Below, piece after piece: positions 1 through 7,786 of a stretch of 64,000 nucleotides of DNA (positions within the stretch are counted from its first letter, which is position 1; each line of letters begins with the position of its first letter). Below the pieces are notes generated by a model. It saw only the letters and a program-made list of their open reading frames with translations. It had not been told where the DNA came from and made no database searches. The DNA is from an uncultured Bacilli bacterium. GTDB lineage: Bacteria; Bacillota_I; Bacilli_A; RF39; UBA660. Location: positions 62,001 through 126,000 of the forward strand of contig CAKOMY010000001.1 of assembly GCA_934096815.1 (NCBI GenBank). The letters are read 5' to 3'. Made by a program: the position numbers and the translations under genes.

Positions 1-1
1 T

Positions 2-241
2 GGACAAAGAACAAGAGTGAACTTAGTTAAAATTGCTTTTAATAAAATAAACGTTCTTGTTTTAGATGAAATTACTAATCATTTAGATAAGGAAGCATTA
101 GATTTAATTTATGAACTTGTAAAATCATATCCAGGAACAATAATTAGTATTTCACATAATAGAAAATATAATGAAATTTTAAATGCTGATTATTCTTTGG
201 ATATTTCAACTGGAAATGTGGCATTTTTACAAAAAAAGTAA
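2..241 (+). CDS. ABC-F family ATPase, C-terminal fragment (cut by window edge)
   Basis: The reading frame is open from base 2, so this is the 3' end of a longer gene and the GTG at 17 is not the true start. The first codons read GQRTRV, the end of the ABC signature (SGGQ) motif. Walker B and D-loop follow as VLVLDEITNHLD, then the H-loop as ISISHNRKY. The usual ABC-F sequence is DEPTNHLD; here the proline is isoleucine, and the H-loop has HNR instead of HDR. ABC-F proteins are soluble ribosome-associated ATPases used in translation or antibiotic protection. Which subgroup this belongs to cannot be seen from the fragment. Confidence 0.85.
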   Translation, partial: GQRTRVNLVKIAFNKINVLVLDEITNHLDKEALDLIYELVKSYPGTIISISHNRKYNEILNADYSLDISTGNVAFLQKK

Positions 242-281
242 AAAAGTTATATATAAATAAAAAAGTAGATTTTTGATTAAA

Positions 282-554
282 TTATTCTAACTTTTCTCTA
301 ATCCGTTTTTGAAGTATTATTTTGAACTTATTGCTATTTGCTTCATTTTTAAGTGTCGAATTCGACGCTTTTAAATTTTCATTATGAATAATTTCCTATA
401 TGCCTAGATAAGAAATAGCATCTTTGTTTCTCATTCTGTTTTGAATAGGATATCTTGGATCATCTTAATCAGCATATCTTGCTAAATCTGCTTAAGAAAT
501 AAATTTTTTATCATTAATTCTTAATACATTAATTTTTTATTCCTTAACAATCAT
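282..554 (-). pseudogene. KilA-N domain protein, inactivated by four in-frame stops
   Basis: From the ATG at 554 one frame runs 90 codons without a frameshift but with four internal stops. It reads MIVKE*KINVLRINDKKFIS, then ADLARYAD*DDPRYPIQN, then RMRNKDAISYLGI*EIIHNE, and ends at the TAA at 282. The pattern (ISxADLARY, DDPRYPIQN, W/RMRNKDAISYLGIWE) is that of the KilA-N DNA-binding domain found in phage and accessory genes. Each stop is one base from a codon expected in the family (CAA or GAA to TAA, TGG to TAG). The C-terminal part is missing. It faces the ABC-F gene. Confidence 0.75.
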
Positions 555-660
555 TTCATTTTAATACCATCTTTATTCATAAATCATTATTTTTCTGTAA
601 TTGAACAAAGTTTTTTAAATACTGTTTTACTTATAATACTAATTATATTAATAACAAAAA
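555..660. other. Intergenic, nothing recognised
   Basis: AT-rich DNA between the KilA-N remnant and the hairpin at 661. No reading frame, RNA or repeat could be supported. Confidence 0.5.
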
Positions 661-695
661 ATATCAATTTCATTTTTTTGAAATTGATATTTTTC
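661..695. terminator. Probable intrinsic terminator
   Basis: A perfect 12-bp stem (661-672 with 679-690) closes a T6 loop, and a T-run follows on the + strand. An A-run precedes it, so it could also work on the minus strand. It lies between the tRNA-Cys gene and the KilA-N remnant. Confidence 0.7.
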
Positions 696-737
696 TATAT
701 TAAGCTCAAACGTTAAAGGTCAAGCAATTTTTTATAA

Positions 738-811
738 TGGAGGGGCCTACCAGATTTGAACTGGTGCTCAGGGAGTTGCAGTCCCTTGCCTTACCACTTG
801 GCTAAAGCCCC
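738..811 (-). tRNA. tRNA-Cys (GCA)
   Basis: Read on the minus strand this 74-nt gene has a 7-bp acceptor stem (GGGGCUU with AGGCCCC, one G-U pair) and an encoded CCA end with U as discriminator. The D-loop contains AGCCAAGUGGUAAGGC. The anticodon stem AGGGA/UCCCU closes the loop CUGCAAC, giving anticodon GCA. The T-arm reads CCAGUUCAAAUCUGG. All arms fit a bacterial cysteine tRNA. Confidence 0.97.
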
Positions 812-850
812 ATCTAATACAATATATGCAATATTTGTCATTGCAAGAAT

Positions 851-879
851 ATTGTATTATATATTTTTTTTAAAGTCAA
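851..879 (-). promoter_or_regulatory. Promoter for tRNA-Cys
   Basis: On the minus strand TTGACT and TACAAT are separated by 17 bases. Transcription would begin near 844, about 33 nt before the mature tRNA. Confidence 0.7.
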
Positions 880-890
880 CATAAAATGGA

Positions 891-2483
891 CTAGTTAAAG
901 TCATACGAATACTCATTTTCCCTAGTTTTAATTACATATCTTTTAGATATTGATTTATCTTTAATATTGTTAGGAATATCAAAAAAGATTTTATTTTCTA
1001 AATTCGAATATGTTTTGCCATAAATAGTTGATGTTCTTTCATTATTGTTAATATTATAATTTATTTTAGAAAATTTATTAATAATTGACTGAATATCATT
1101 ATTAGTACTTCTAGCTAGAAGAGATGATTCATCGATATTTAATTCATAATCGACAATTAATAAATCATATTGATTACGGTTATCAGGAATAATTATATCA
1201 GTTAAGGTTTGGCAATTATTTTCGTCTAAACATTTTTGATAAGTATATTCATATCTTTCTTTTATTTCGATATTATTAATCTTTATGGTTGTATTACCAT
1301 ATAATGTTTTTCCAAGATAGTTTAATGTATTTAATGATGATGTTTGAGGCGTAATATCTTTATCTAAATTATTAGCATTAAATTTATATTCACGATAAAT
1401 ATTATTTGTTACGCCATTTTTATATTCGTATCCTTTATATACCATTAGTTTTAAATTGTTTACTTTAGCACTAGTGGGCAATTCATATATAAATAATAAA
1501 TTTGTGGGTTTATTAGGAATTAAATCACCATTATATACCGTTCCTAAATCGGAAAAACTATTTGAAAGGCTTGATTTATATACTGATTCTTTATTGCCGT
1601 TATAAATTATGTACATTTCCTCTGGTTTTAAAATATTTTTACCTTTGTTTGTTAAAGTCATATCTAATATGATATATTTATTAGTATTACTTATTTGTTT
1701 ACTTTTATAGTCATAAGACGTTACATAGGCATTATTTAATTTATAGATAAACTTATCAGCTGTTAAAGAACTTCCAACGTGATATTTATGAATTGAAATA
1801 GATGTATTAATAAAAATTGTCACTAAAATAATTGAAATAATTGAGCCTCCTACTATATTAATTAAGAATTTATTTTCTTTATAATAAATAACTATTTCAC
1901 GATATAATCTATGAATTTTTCTTTTTATTAAATAATTATCCTTACCAAACTCAAACTCAAATTCTTCATTATCTTCTGCTTTTATTTCAAGTTCTTGCAT
2001 ATCTTTACTAAAATTGAATTTTTTAATGTTAAATCCAATACCTCTTACTAAATACATAAATAAGAAATAATAATGGGGTAAATTTAAAAGAAAGTATATA
2101 TCTTGATAAAACCTACTAACCCTTTGGGTTAATGTTGCCTCATATAGAGTATTTATTTTATTATAAATAAATAACATTGAAATTAGCAAAACAATATAAT
2201 AAATTATAGAAAATATATATAATTTAGATGGTTTTTTCTTTTTTTCCATTAAGTAAAACATTATACTTAGAAATCCGATTAAAAAGATTATGGCTACAAA
2301 CACGAATGTTGGTAAATAATCTTTGGCAATATTGTAATCATAAAAATTATTTGATGAATAATTTTTAAAGAATTTATATATTTTAACATAATAGTTATTA
2401 ATAAAAAGCGCTAATAAAAAGATAATTATGTGTATTATTTTAAAATTTTTTATTAAAAATGCATATGGTTTTTTTAAAATCAT
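891..2483 (-). CDS. Multi-pass membrane protein with extracellular DUF4352-like domain
   Basis: 530 aa. Four hydrophobic segments lie in the first ~145 residues, then a charged cytoplasmic stretch (~155-200), then a fifth segment near 208-228. About 290 residues of predicted outer region follow. The start of that region (a conserved YIILDMTLTNKGK stretch and GDLIPNKPTNLLFIYELP) resembles the immunoglobulin-like DUF4352 fold of Firmicutes surface proteins. No enzyme motif is visible. It is last in a minus-strand run of five genes with gaps of 12-54 bases, probably one operon of envelope proteins. The function is unknown. Confidence 0.7.
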   Translation of the reverse strand: MILKKPYAFLIKNFKIIHIIIFLLALFINNYYVKIYKFFKNYSSNNFYDYNIAKDYLPTFVFVAIIFLIGFLSIMFYLMEKKKKPSKLYIFSIIYYIVLLISMLFIYNKINTLYEATLTQRVSRFYQDIYFLLNLPHYYFLFMYLVRGIGFNIKKFNFSKDMQELEIKAEDNEEFEFEFGKDNYLIKRKIHRLYREIVIYYKENKFLINIVGGSIISIILVTIFINTSISIHKYHVGSSLTADKFIYKLNNAYVTSYDYKSKQISNTNKYIILDMTLTNKGKNILKPEEMYIIYNGNKESVYKSSLSNSFSDLGTVYNGDLIPNKPTNLLFIYELPTSAKVNNLKLMVYKGYEYKNGVTNNIYREYKFNANNLDKDITPQTSSLNTLNYLGKTLYGNTTIKINNIEIKERYEYTYQKCLDENNCQTLTDIIIPDNRNQYDLLIVDYELNIDESSLLARSTNNDIQSIINKFSKINYNINNNERTSTIYGKTYSNLENKIFFDIPNNIKDKSISKRYVIKTRENEYSYDFN

Positions 2484-2537
2484 TATTTATGCCCCTTATC
2501 TTAAATAGATTATATCATGCAAAAAAAATAAAATAAA

Positions 2538-2873
2538 CTATTCGCTTATTTTATTAACTATTAATTGTCCTTCTTGTAAATAAATTGTTTCATTATTTCT
2601 TAGAATATTTGATACACTTGTATTAAATGTATTTGCTACTAAGTTTAAGGTATCTCCTGCTTTAGTTACGTAATACGAATATCCTTCTTTAGGAACCATT
2701 ATAGTTTCATTTGGATAAATATAATCATTTAGGTTTAAACCATTAAGTATTGCAATTAAAGCAGGATTTACGTTGTAACTTTTACCTATTTGATATAAGT
2801 TATCTCCTTTTTTAATTTTATAGTAATCAAAGTATTTATTGGCATCTTGATTTACATTATACATATCAATCAT
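2538..2873 (-). CDS. Small protein with two LysM domains
   Basis: 111 aa made almost entirely of two LysM repeats, about residues 18-63 (YKIKKGDNLYQIGKSYNV ... PNETIMVP) and 66-109 (YYVTKAGDTLNLVANTF ... EGQLIV). LysM modules bind N-acetylglucosamine in peptidoglycan or spore cortex. There is no signal peptide, as in some spore-coat LysM proteins, so it may be kept inside or leave by another route. AGGGG seven bases before the ATG supports the start at 2873. It sits in the envelope operon between two membrane-anchored proteins. Confidence 0.85.
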   Translation of the reverse strand: MIDMYNVNQDANKYFDYYKIKKGDNLYQIGKSYNVNPALIAILNGLNLNDYIYPNETIMVPKEGYSYYVTKAGDTLNLVANTFNTSVSNILRNNETIYLQEGQLIVNKISE

Positions 2874-2909
2874 TTTTTCATCCCCTAATATAGGGTATTC
2901 TTAAAATAA

Positions 2910-4019
2910 TTATTTGTTAAAGATAAATATTTGATTATGATAATTATATTTCCATTCTTTATATTTAAGTAGTTGTTCTTCTCCAGTAGCTTCATTATAT
3001 TTGTACAAAGTATCATCTACTAAATAATAAACTGTATCATTAATTATTCTTACTATTTCAGTTATTTTTTGATTGCTTACTTTTACTTTGTATCTATCAA
3101 CACTTTTATATAAGTAATTATCTTTCAAGGTATAATTATTGTTAATTTCGCTAACAAATATTTCTTCATTTTTAACTAATGTATCAACTTTTACATGTTC
3201 TAATTTATTACCATTTAGAAATAATCCATAATTATCTTTTTCATTTAGATGTTTAATTGTTTTCTTTTTTAAATTCAATTCATATTCATTTTTATTTTTT
3301 AGATCTAAAAAGTACAATTTATTTTTAAATGTTCCTAAATATAATAAATTATAAGATATTTCATAATTAAAGGTTATATTTGATAAATTATTCTTTTCGG
3401 TGTCATATATGTATATTTTTTTAAAGTAATATGATGAGTCATAGTCTGGAATAATTAGGTAGCGATCATTTTGATAGGTTGATTGATTATTATATTTTTC
3501 CTCTTTTAAAATATTAATTTTTTCATTATTATTAGATATCTTTAAATAACCATTATAATTCCAAATAAGATATGTTTCATCGGTATTATAAATCTTAATG
3601 TTTTCATAGGTTGTTTCTTTGATTGGTTTAATTATTTTCTCATAGTTTTCACTATAAAGTTTATCATTAATAAGTCGATAATCTTTTAGGCCCGATGAAT
3701 CGCTACAAATAATTTTATTATTATCTAAGTAGTCAATATTTAAACATGTATCTTTTTCATCGGATGCTATTTTAATATTTTCAATTAATTTTCTTTTTTT
3801 GAAATATTTGGAATTTAATATTAGAGGGTAATCGGTATTTTCATAGGTTAAAATAAAAGTATATTGTTTAGTATGTTTATCATATTTTTCATTTATTTTT
3901 ACTTTATTAATAATGTAATCTATTTCATAGTTTTTTGGTATGTTTAGTACGATGATATAAATAATTATTAATAGAAATATTATAAACATAAATTTGACGT
4001 TTTTATTAATCTTTTTCAT
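2910..4019 (-). CDS. Membrane-anchored protein with beta-rich outer domain, function unknown
   Basis: 369 aa. One hydrophobic segment at about residues 9-26 (FMFIIFLLIIIYIIVL) is a signal anchor. The remainder is rich in Asn, Lys and Tyr and has short repeating strands (for example YLIWNYNGYLKISNN, YFLDLKNKNEYEL, VYYLVDDTLYKYN) that suggest a beta-propeller of the DUF5050 type. No catalytic motif is visible. It is 28 bases downstream of the PH-like gene and 36 bases upstream of the LysM gene, so it is probably cotranscribed with them. Confidence 0.65.
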   Translation of the reverse strand: MKKINKNVKFMFIIFLLIIIYIIVLNIPKNYEIDYIINKVKINEKYDKHTKQYTFILTYENTDYPLILNSKYFKKRKLIENIKIASDEKDTCLNIDYLDNNKIICSDSSGLKDYRLINDKLYSENYEKIIKPIKETTYENIKIYNTDETYLIWNYNGYLKISNNNEKINILKEEKYNNQSTYQNDRYLIIPDYDSSYYFKKIYIYDTEKNNLSNITFNYEISYNLLYLGTFKNKLYFLDLKNKNEYELNLKKKTIKHLNEKDNYGLFLNGNKLEHVKVDTLVKNEEIFVSEINNNYTLKDNYLYKSVDRYKVKVSNQKITEIVRIINDTVYYLVDDTLYKYNEATGEEQLLKYKEWKYNYHNQIFIFNK

Positions 4020-4047
4020 ACTTCTCCATTTTTGAAAAAAAGAATTC

Positions 4048-4500
4048 TTATTTGAACTCTTTATTTTCTGCTTTTTTGTAATATTTTGTTTTTGCTTCCA
4101 TCATGTAGGATGTGATTTCTTTTTGAATTTCAGGTAACGCTTGTTTTGATAGATTAGAAAAATAAATAGTTTCTTTCATTGTATCAATAGTTATCATTCC
4201 CCAAATAATTCCAGCATGTATTTGCATATCATTATATAAGTCTGGTGTAATTGAGTTTAATTCATATCCTACTAAAACATAATCCTGCGCAATTATTAGT
4301 CTTTTATTGGTAATAGCAAGTACAGCTGTATCAAATATACTTCCATGTGATGTATTGTTTTGAGCAGCAAAAGCATAATTTACAACTTCATCGGGATATA
4401 AATTTTCGTCAACTAATTTTGCATGTTTTTTGATTCTCCAACATATTGTGCCAGGATATTTATTTTTAAATTTTTTTACAATTTCATAAGTAGACGCCAT
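4048..4500 (-). CDS. Bacterial PH-like domain protein
   Basis: 150 aa, no membrane segment. The stretch at about 35-95 (LYPDEVVNYAFAAQ ... AVLAITNKRLIIAQ) matches the start of short bacterial pleckstrin-homology domains, where a strand is followed by the marker TNKRLIIA. These domains sit at or near membranes and their ligand is usually unknown. It lies 12 bases after the thioredoxin-like gene in the same operon. A second protein with a similar marker (TNQRLLFLD) is at 57187-57528. Confidence 0.7.
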   Translation of the reverse strand: MASTYEIVKKFKNKYPGTICWRIKKHAKLVDENLYPDEVVNYAFAAQNNTSHGSIFDTAVLAITNKRLIIAQDYVLVGYELNSITPDLYNDMQIHAGIIWGMITIDTMKETIYFSNLSKQALPEIQKEITSYMMEAKTKYYKKAENKEFK

Positions 4501-4512
4501 TTATATTCTCCT

Positions 4513-5337
4513 TTACTTCATCATTCCAACTGATTTTAATTTAGTTTCTAATTTATCTTTGTTAACATATCCAGAAATACATCCTACTACTTTACCATTT
4601 TTAAAATATAGTGTTAAAGGTGTTCCAAAACCTGATGATAATGGAGTTTCTTCTTTTGATGATGTACATTCTGCCGGAATGTTTATACCTGAATTTAATA
4701 TTTTACTATATTCATCACTATTAAAGCTGTCTGAATCATAGTAGTAAATATCTAAATTATTTTCAGCAGCAACTTCGTTATATACTGGTTTAAAGATATT
4801 ACAGTAATAACATGTGTTACGTCCAAAAACATGCATAGTTACTTTTTTGCTCTTATAAATATTCATGAATTCTTTATATGTTGAAACTGTTTTATAAGCT
4901 ACTTCATCATCTGGAATTACATTGTTAATATATTTATTTAATTGAGTATCTAAGTTAACATTTTCTGTAACTTTATCTACTATTTTTACTATTTCTCCAT
5001 TTTGAGAAATTACATAAACTGATCTACTACTAAACTTTTCATTTGAACTTGTTAAAGTTTGTTTTTCAGTTTCAGTTAATTTTGTAGTATTTACTGTTGT
5101 AACTTTTACTGAATATTTGCTTTTTAAATCAATTAATTCTTCTTTAATTTTAGCATATTCATCTGAACTTGGATCACCAAAATATGTTAATGAGACTTTT
5201 TCTTTTGCTACATTTGATAAATAATCATCGTATGATACAACTGCTATTTTTTTGTTATTAACATAATTTACAATGATAGGTGAAAGTAAAATTACAACTA
5301 ATAGTACAGGTAATAACATTTTTTTAACTTTTTCCAT
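4513..5337 (-). CDS. Membrane-anchored thioredoxin-fold protein with two domains
   Basis: 274 aa. Residues about 7-25 are a signal anchor (LLPVLLVVILLSPIIVNYV). The first thioredoxin-like domain (~45-130) begins VSLTYFGDPSSDEYAKI and has no cysteines at the active-site position. The second (~150-270) has a CxxC site in MHVFGRNTCYYCNIFKPVY and a cis-proline stretch, FGTPLTLYFKNG. The likely role is extracellular thiol-disulfide chemistry, or electron delivery to an unknown partner. It is the first gene of the five-gene envelope operon. Confidence 0.8.
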   Translation of the reverse strand: MEKVKKMLLPVLLVVILLSPIIVNYVNNKKIAVVSYDDYLSNVAKEKVSLTYFGDPSSDEYAKIKEELIDLKSKYSVKVTTVNTTKLTETEKQTLTSSNEKFSSRSVYVISQNGEIVKIVDKVTENVNLDTQLNKYINNVIPDDEVAYKTVSTYKEFMNIYKSKKVTMHVFGRNTCYYCNIFKPVYNEVAAENNLDIYYYDSDSFNSDEYSKILNSGINIPAECTSSKEETPLSSGFGTPLTLYFKNGKVVGCISGYVNKDKLETKLKSVGMMK

Positions 5338-5388
5338 TTTCTATTCCTCCCTAATTTTTATTTTACTTGTTTTTTTGCTAATAATCAA

Positions 5389-5760
5389 TTATTTATGGGG
5401 ATTTTTTGAATATTTGTTGTGATATTCATTTATTTTGTTTGCTTGTTCTTAGGCTATTTCGTTTAAATTATAATTTGTGAAATAAAACCCTAAATAACCA
5501 TTTTGTGTATTAATTATAGACTCTATGTGAAGTAGTTGTAATCCAAGATATAAATCTGGTAAAACTTGATGCTTGTGTAACACGCTATCTTTAATTAATT
5601 ACTATTTCTTTTAATGGGATAATGTAATTTTTGTAATATATTGATTTATAGTAATTAATTCTATCTTTTTGAAAGGAATATTTGTTAAAAGTTGTAGCCA
5701 TAACTCTAGCATTAGTTAATTTTATTATTTTTTATAATATCAAAATCTAAGAATATATAT
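5389..5760 (-). pseudogene. Decayed protein-coding gene, family not recognised
   Basis: There is no intact gene between 5338 and 5926, but the minus strand holds long coding-like stretches in two frames. One reads KLTNARVMATTFNKYSF onward to KEIVIN and a stop at 5591. A single shift leads to DSVLHKHQVLPDLYLGLQLL and NTQNGYLGFYFTNYNLNEIA, an in-frame TAA, then EQANKINEYHNKYSKNPHK to a stop at 5389. A further shifted piece (LDFDIIKNNKIN) lies upstream. The composition looks like real protein, so this is probably a gene lost by one or two frameshifts and a nonsense change. The family could not be named. Confidence 0.5.
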
Positions 5761-5888
5761 TTCATAATATTAAATCAAATTTGAAAAGTAGTTGTTAAAA
5801 TTTTGCGATATTAAATTTAGGTAAACTATTAAGCATTATTTATATTTGTTCCAGTAAACTAGAATAACTTTTCTATATTTTTACTAAT

Positions 5889-5912
5889 TAAAAAATGAAC
5901 TATTTAAGTTCA
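5889..5912 (-). terminator. Terminator of tmRNA
   Basis: A 5-6-bp stem (TGAAC at 5896-5900 with GTTCA at 5908-5912) is followed on the minus strand by T6 at 5894-5889. The stem is short, but its position just after the tmRNA 3' end fits. Confidence 0.55.
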
Positions 5913-5926
5913 ATTTAATCAATATT

Positions 5927-6281
5927 TGGTGGAGTCGAAGGGAGTTGAACCCTTGTCCAAGATACTTTCATATTATAATCTACAAGTTTAGATGATTTGT
6001 TGTTTCATTAATGGTAAGAAATCATCAAAATATCATTAACTAAGCTTATAGGATTCATTTAATAAACTAAGCAATTTATTAAATATAATCTACTATTATG
6101 AACCAGCGTTAAAACTCTGTAGATTTAGTTCTAGGCCAGTGCTTGCGAGCCTTAAATTAGGCAAATGCTAAAGCAGTATTATAATTTGTATTGTCAGTTA
6201 TTTTAACTGTTTTGTTATTTAGGTTTAACTACCACTGCATATAATATAAAACTATACCCTGTCGAAACCATAAACGACCCC
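5927..6281 (-). ncRNA. ssrA: Transfer-messenger RNA
   Basis: 355 nt on the minus strand. The 5' end GGGGUCGUUUAUGGUUUCGA and the 3' end, GGGUUCAACUCCC then UUCGACUCCACCA, are the conserved tRNA-like halves of tmRNA. They pair GGGGUCG with CGACUCC as acceptor stem, and CCA is encoded. Between them lie the tag reading frame and the pseudoknot region. tmRNA with SmpB rescues stalled ribosomes and tags the peptide for proteolysis. It sits between a decayed gene and divIC and reads the same way as divIC. Confidence 0.97.
6157..6195 (-). other. tmRNA tag reading frame (DNTNYNTALAFA)
   Basis: The segment AAUAACU before GAC matches the usual sequence ahead of the resume codon in firmicute tmRNAs. 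Translation from GAC gives DNTNYNTALAFA and stops at UAA. With the Ala from the charged tmRNA the tag is A-DNTNYNTALAFA. The ALAFA end resembles mollicute tags (…AFA) more than the ALAA of most Firmicutes. The choice of resume codon is an inference from context. Confidence 0.8.
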
Positions 6282-6314
6282 ATGCGTAGATATTAACATA
6301 ATTTTTAAATTATA

Positions 6315-6605
6315 TCAATCGTCCACTTTAATAATTACTTCATTTTCTTTTGAATATCCATATTTTTCTCTGGCATATTTGGCAACATAATCTGGTTCTT
6401 GCATTTTTGTAATTTCGTTATTAAGTTCAGCTTCTTCTTTTAATAATTTTTCATATTTAGCTTCTAAAACTTTTTGTTCTTCTTTGTTGGCTAAGATTTG
6501 ATTCCAGTAATGATATATAAATACGCCTAAATAAGAAATTATTATAGATATAACTAGAGTTCCTAATAAAATTCTTCTTTTATCTTTTTTAGTTTTCTTT
6601 ACCAT
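6315..6605 (-). CDS. divIC: Septum formation protein DivIC/FtsB family
   Basis: 96 aa with the layout of the family. A short basic cytoplasmic tail (KKTKKDKRR) precedes one membrane segment at ~12-31, then a coiled coil (ANKEEQKVLEAKYEKLLKEEAELNNEI), and a C-terminal block DYVAKYAREKYGYSKENEVII that is diagnostic of DivIC/FtsB. DivIC works with FtsL and DivIB at the division septum. In Bacillus subtilis divIC follows yabP and yabQ, and the same order is seen here. Confidence 0.92.
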   Translation of the reverse strand: MVKKTKKDKRRILLGTLVISIIISYLGVFIYHYWNQILANKEEQKVLEAKYEKLLKEEAELNNEITKMQEPDYVAKYAREKYGYSKENEVIIKVDD

Positions 6606-6654
6606 AATATACCTTTCTATTCGTAATATATTATAGCAAAAATTTTAAAGGATG

Positions 6655-6903
6655 TTATACATGTTTTTTTAATTTGACATTTTTTGTTGTAACTTTACAC
6701 AATATATATCCTAGTACTAGTGATATTTTTAATAAGATAGATATGTTACCATTATAAATTTTATATAAAATAAATACATATAGTAATGTTGCTAAGATGG
6801 TGTATATGCTAAAAAGGATAAGATTTTTCTTAAATAAGTTCGAGGTTAAGGAGTATAAAAACCCATATAGAATAGATAATAAAACTAATATAAACTGAAT
6901 CAT
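6655..6903 (-). CDS. yabQ: Spore cortex membrane protein YabQ, short form
   Basis: 82 aa with three hydrophobic segments (FILVLLSILYGFLYSL, LILFSIYTILATLLYVFILY and a shorter LLKISLVLGYILC). Sequence alone is a weak identifier, but position is strong: it lies between yabP and divIC and its ATG overlaps the yabP stop (ATGA). YabQ is a SigE-dependent membrane protein needed for cortex assembly in B. subtilis, where it is considerably longer. The reduced size is notable. Confidence 0.75.
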   Translation of the reverse strand: MIQFILVLLSILYGFLYSLTSNLFKKNLILFSIYTILATLLYVFILYKIYNGNISILLKISLVLGYILCKVTTKNVKLKKHV

Positions 6904-7181
6904 TTAAATAATTTCATTAGGAAACTATTTTCTTTTGATGCTGCATCGGTGTAATAAAAGCTGTTAATTAGACCTTTTATTGAGACATTTCCTTCAACTG
7001 TGTCTAGTTTTATCATTTCAAGATTTTCTCCTTTAATGATGATTCCTCCCATTACTGAGTCAAGACTAAATTCCTTATCATCAAAATTGTTAATTTTTTT
7101 TATACCGCTAATGATAATATTCTTACGATCACTTAGTTTTATAATATGTGATAAGTTAGGTACTTCTATCATTTTTTCCAT
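6900..7181 (-). CDS. yabP: Sporulation protein YabP
   Basis: 93 aa when started at the ATG at 7181, which has GGAGGATATC just upstream; a longer frame to 7229 has no such site. The sequence follows the YabP/YqfC pattern: LSHIIKLSDRKNIIISGIK, then DDKEFSLDSVMGGIIIKGEN, then KLDTVEGNVSIKGLINSFYY. YabP is made in the mother cell under SigE and associates with the forespore membrane. The stop codon overlaps the yabQ start by four bases, indicating translational coupling. Confidence 0.92.
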   Translation of the reverse strand: MEKMIEVPNLSHIIKLSDRKNIIISGIKKINNFDDKEFSLDSVMGGIIIKGENLEMIKLDTVEGNVSIKGLINSFYYTDAASKENSFLMKLFK

Positions 7182-7217
7182 AGATATCCTCCAGTTTAAA
7201 TATATGATGAGGATATG

Positions 7218-7244
7218 AAAAAAATTCACTATGGAAGTGAATTT
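7218..7244 (-). terminator. Intrinsic terminator after spoVG
   Basis: A 9-bp stem AAATTCACT/AGTGAATTT (7222-7230 with 7236-7244) is followed on the minus strand by a T-run at 7224-7218. It overlaps the spoVG stop codon and separates spoVG from yabP. Confidence 0.8.
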
Positions 7245-7500
7245 ATTCAGCTGTTTTATATGCTTCTAAAATAGCGTCTTCAAATTGTTTACGTACTTCA
7301 GGATTAATTGGATGAGCAATATCTTTGTAACCGCCAGTGCTAGTTTTTCTACTAGGCATAGCAATAAATAAACCATTATCTCCTTCTATGATTCTAATAT
7401 CATGTACAGCGAATGCATCATCTAATAGTACAGATGCTATACCTTTCATACGAGAACCGTCTTTTTCAATTTTACGAACGTTTACAGATGTAATCTTCAT
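7243..7500 (-). CDS. spoVG: Septation/RNA-binding regulator SpoVG
   Basis: 85 aa from the ATG at 7500, which has GAAAGGAGTGAATGTT directly upstream; the longer frame to 7530 is not favoured. The sequence is a full-length SpoVG (MKITSVNVRKIEKDGSRMKG, AFAVHDIRIIEGDNGLFIAM, PSRKTSTGGYKDIAHPINPE). SpoVG is a small dimeric RNA- and DNA-binding protein that affects septation, capsule and sporulation. It lies between veg and yabP, joining two clusters that are separate in B. subtilis. Confidence 0.97.
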   Translation of the reverse strand: MKITSVNVRKIEKDGSRMKGIASVLLDDAFAVHDIRIIEGDNGLFIAMPSRKTSTGGYKDIAHPINPEVRKQFEDAILEAYKTAE

Positions 7501-7576
7501 AACATTCACTCCTTTCAAGATTGTCTTCAATCTTTAATTTAATTTTATGCTATGATTTAAAAAAAAGCAATAGATT

Positions 7577-7786
7577 TTACATAAAAGTGACTTGAATATC
7601 TTTACTTAGAATATCAGAGTATGAATAACTTTTTTTACTACTACCATTACTTACTAAGAAAACGTGTGAATAAATTTCCGATACATAACCATAGAAGACA
7701 TCTGTCTTGTTACGATTTTCTTTAGACACTACTTTTACTTCTCTGTTTAAATGATTTTTAATGTCATTTTTTATTGCATCAATCAT
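7577..7786 (-). CDS. veg: Veg family protein
   Basis: 69 aa. The end (YSYSDILSKDIQVTF) and the middle (NKTDVFYGYVSEIYSHVFLV) match the Veg pattern, whose B. subtilis member ends SYSYADILTETVELTF. Veg is a small highly expressed SH3-like protein linked to biofilm and spore outgrowth. It starts inside the last codons of yabG (4-base overlap), and yabG-veg adjacency is the same in B. subtilis. Confidence 0.88.
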   Translation of the reverse strand: MIDAIKNDIKNHLNREVKVVSKENRNKTDVFYGYVSEIYSHVFLVSNGSSKKSYSYSDILSKDIQVTFM

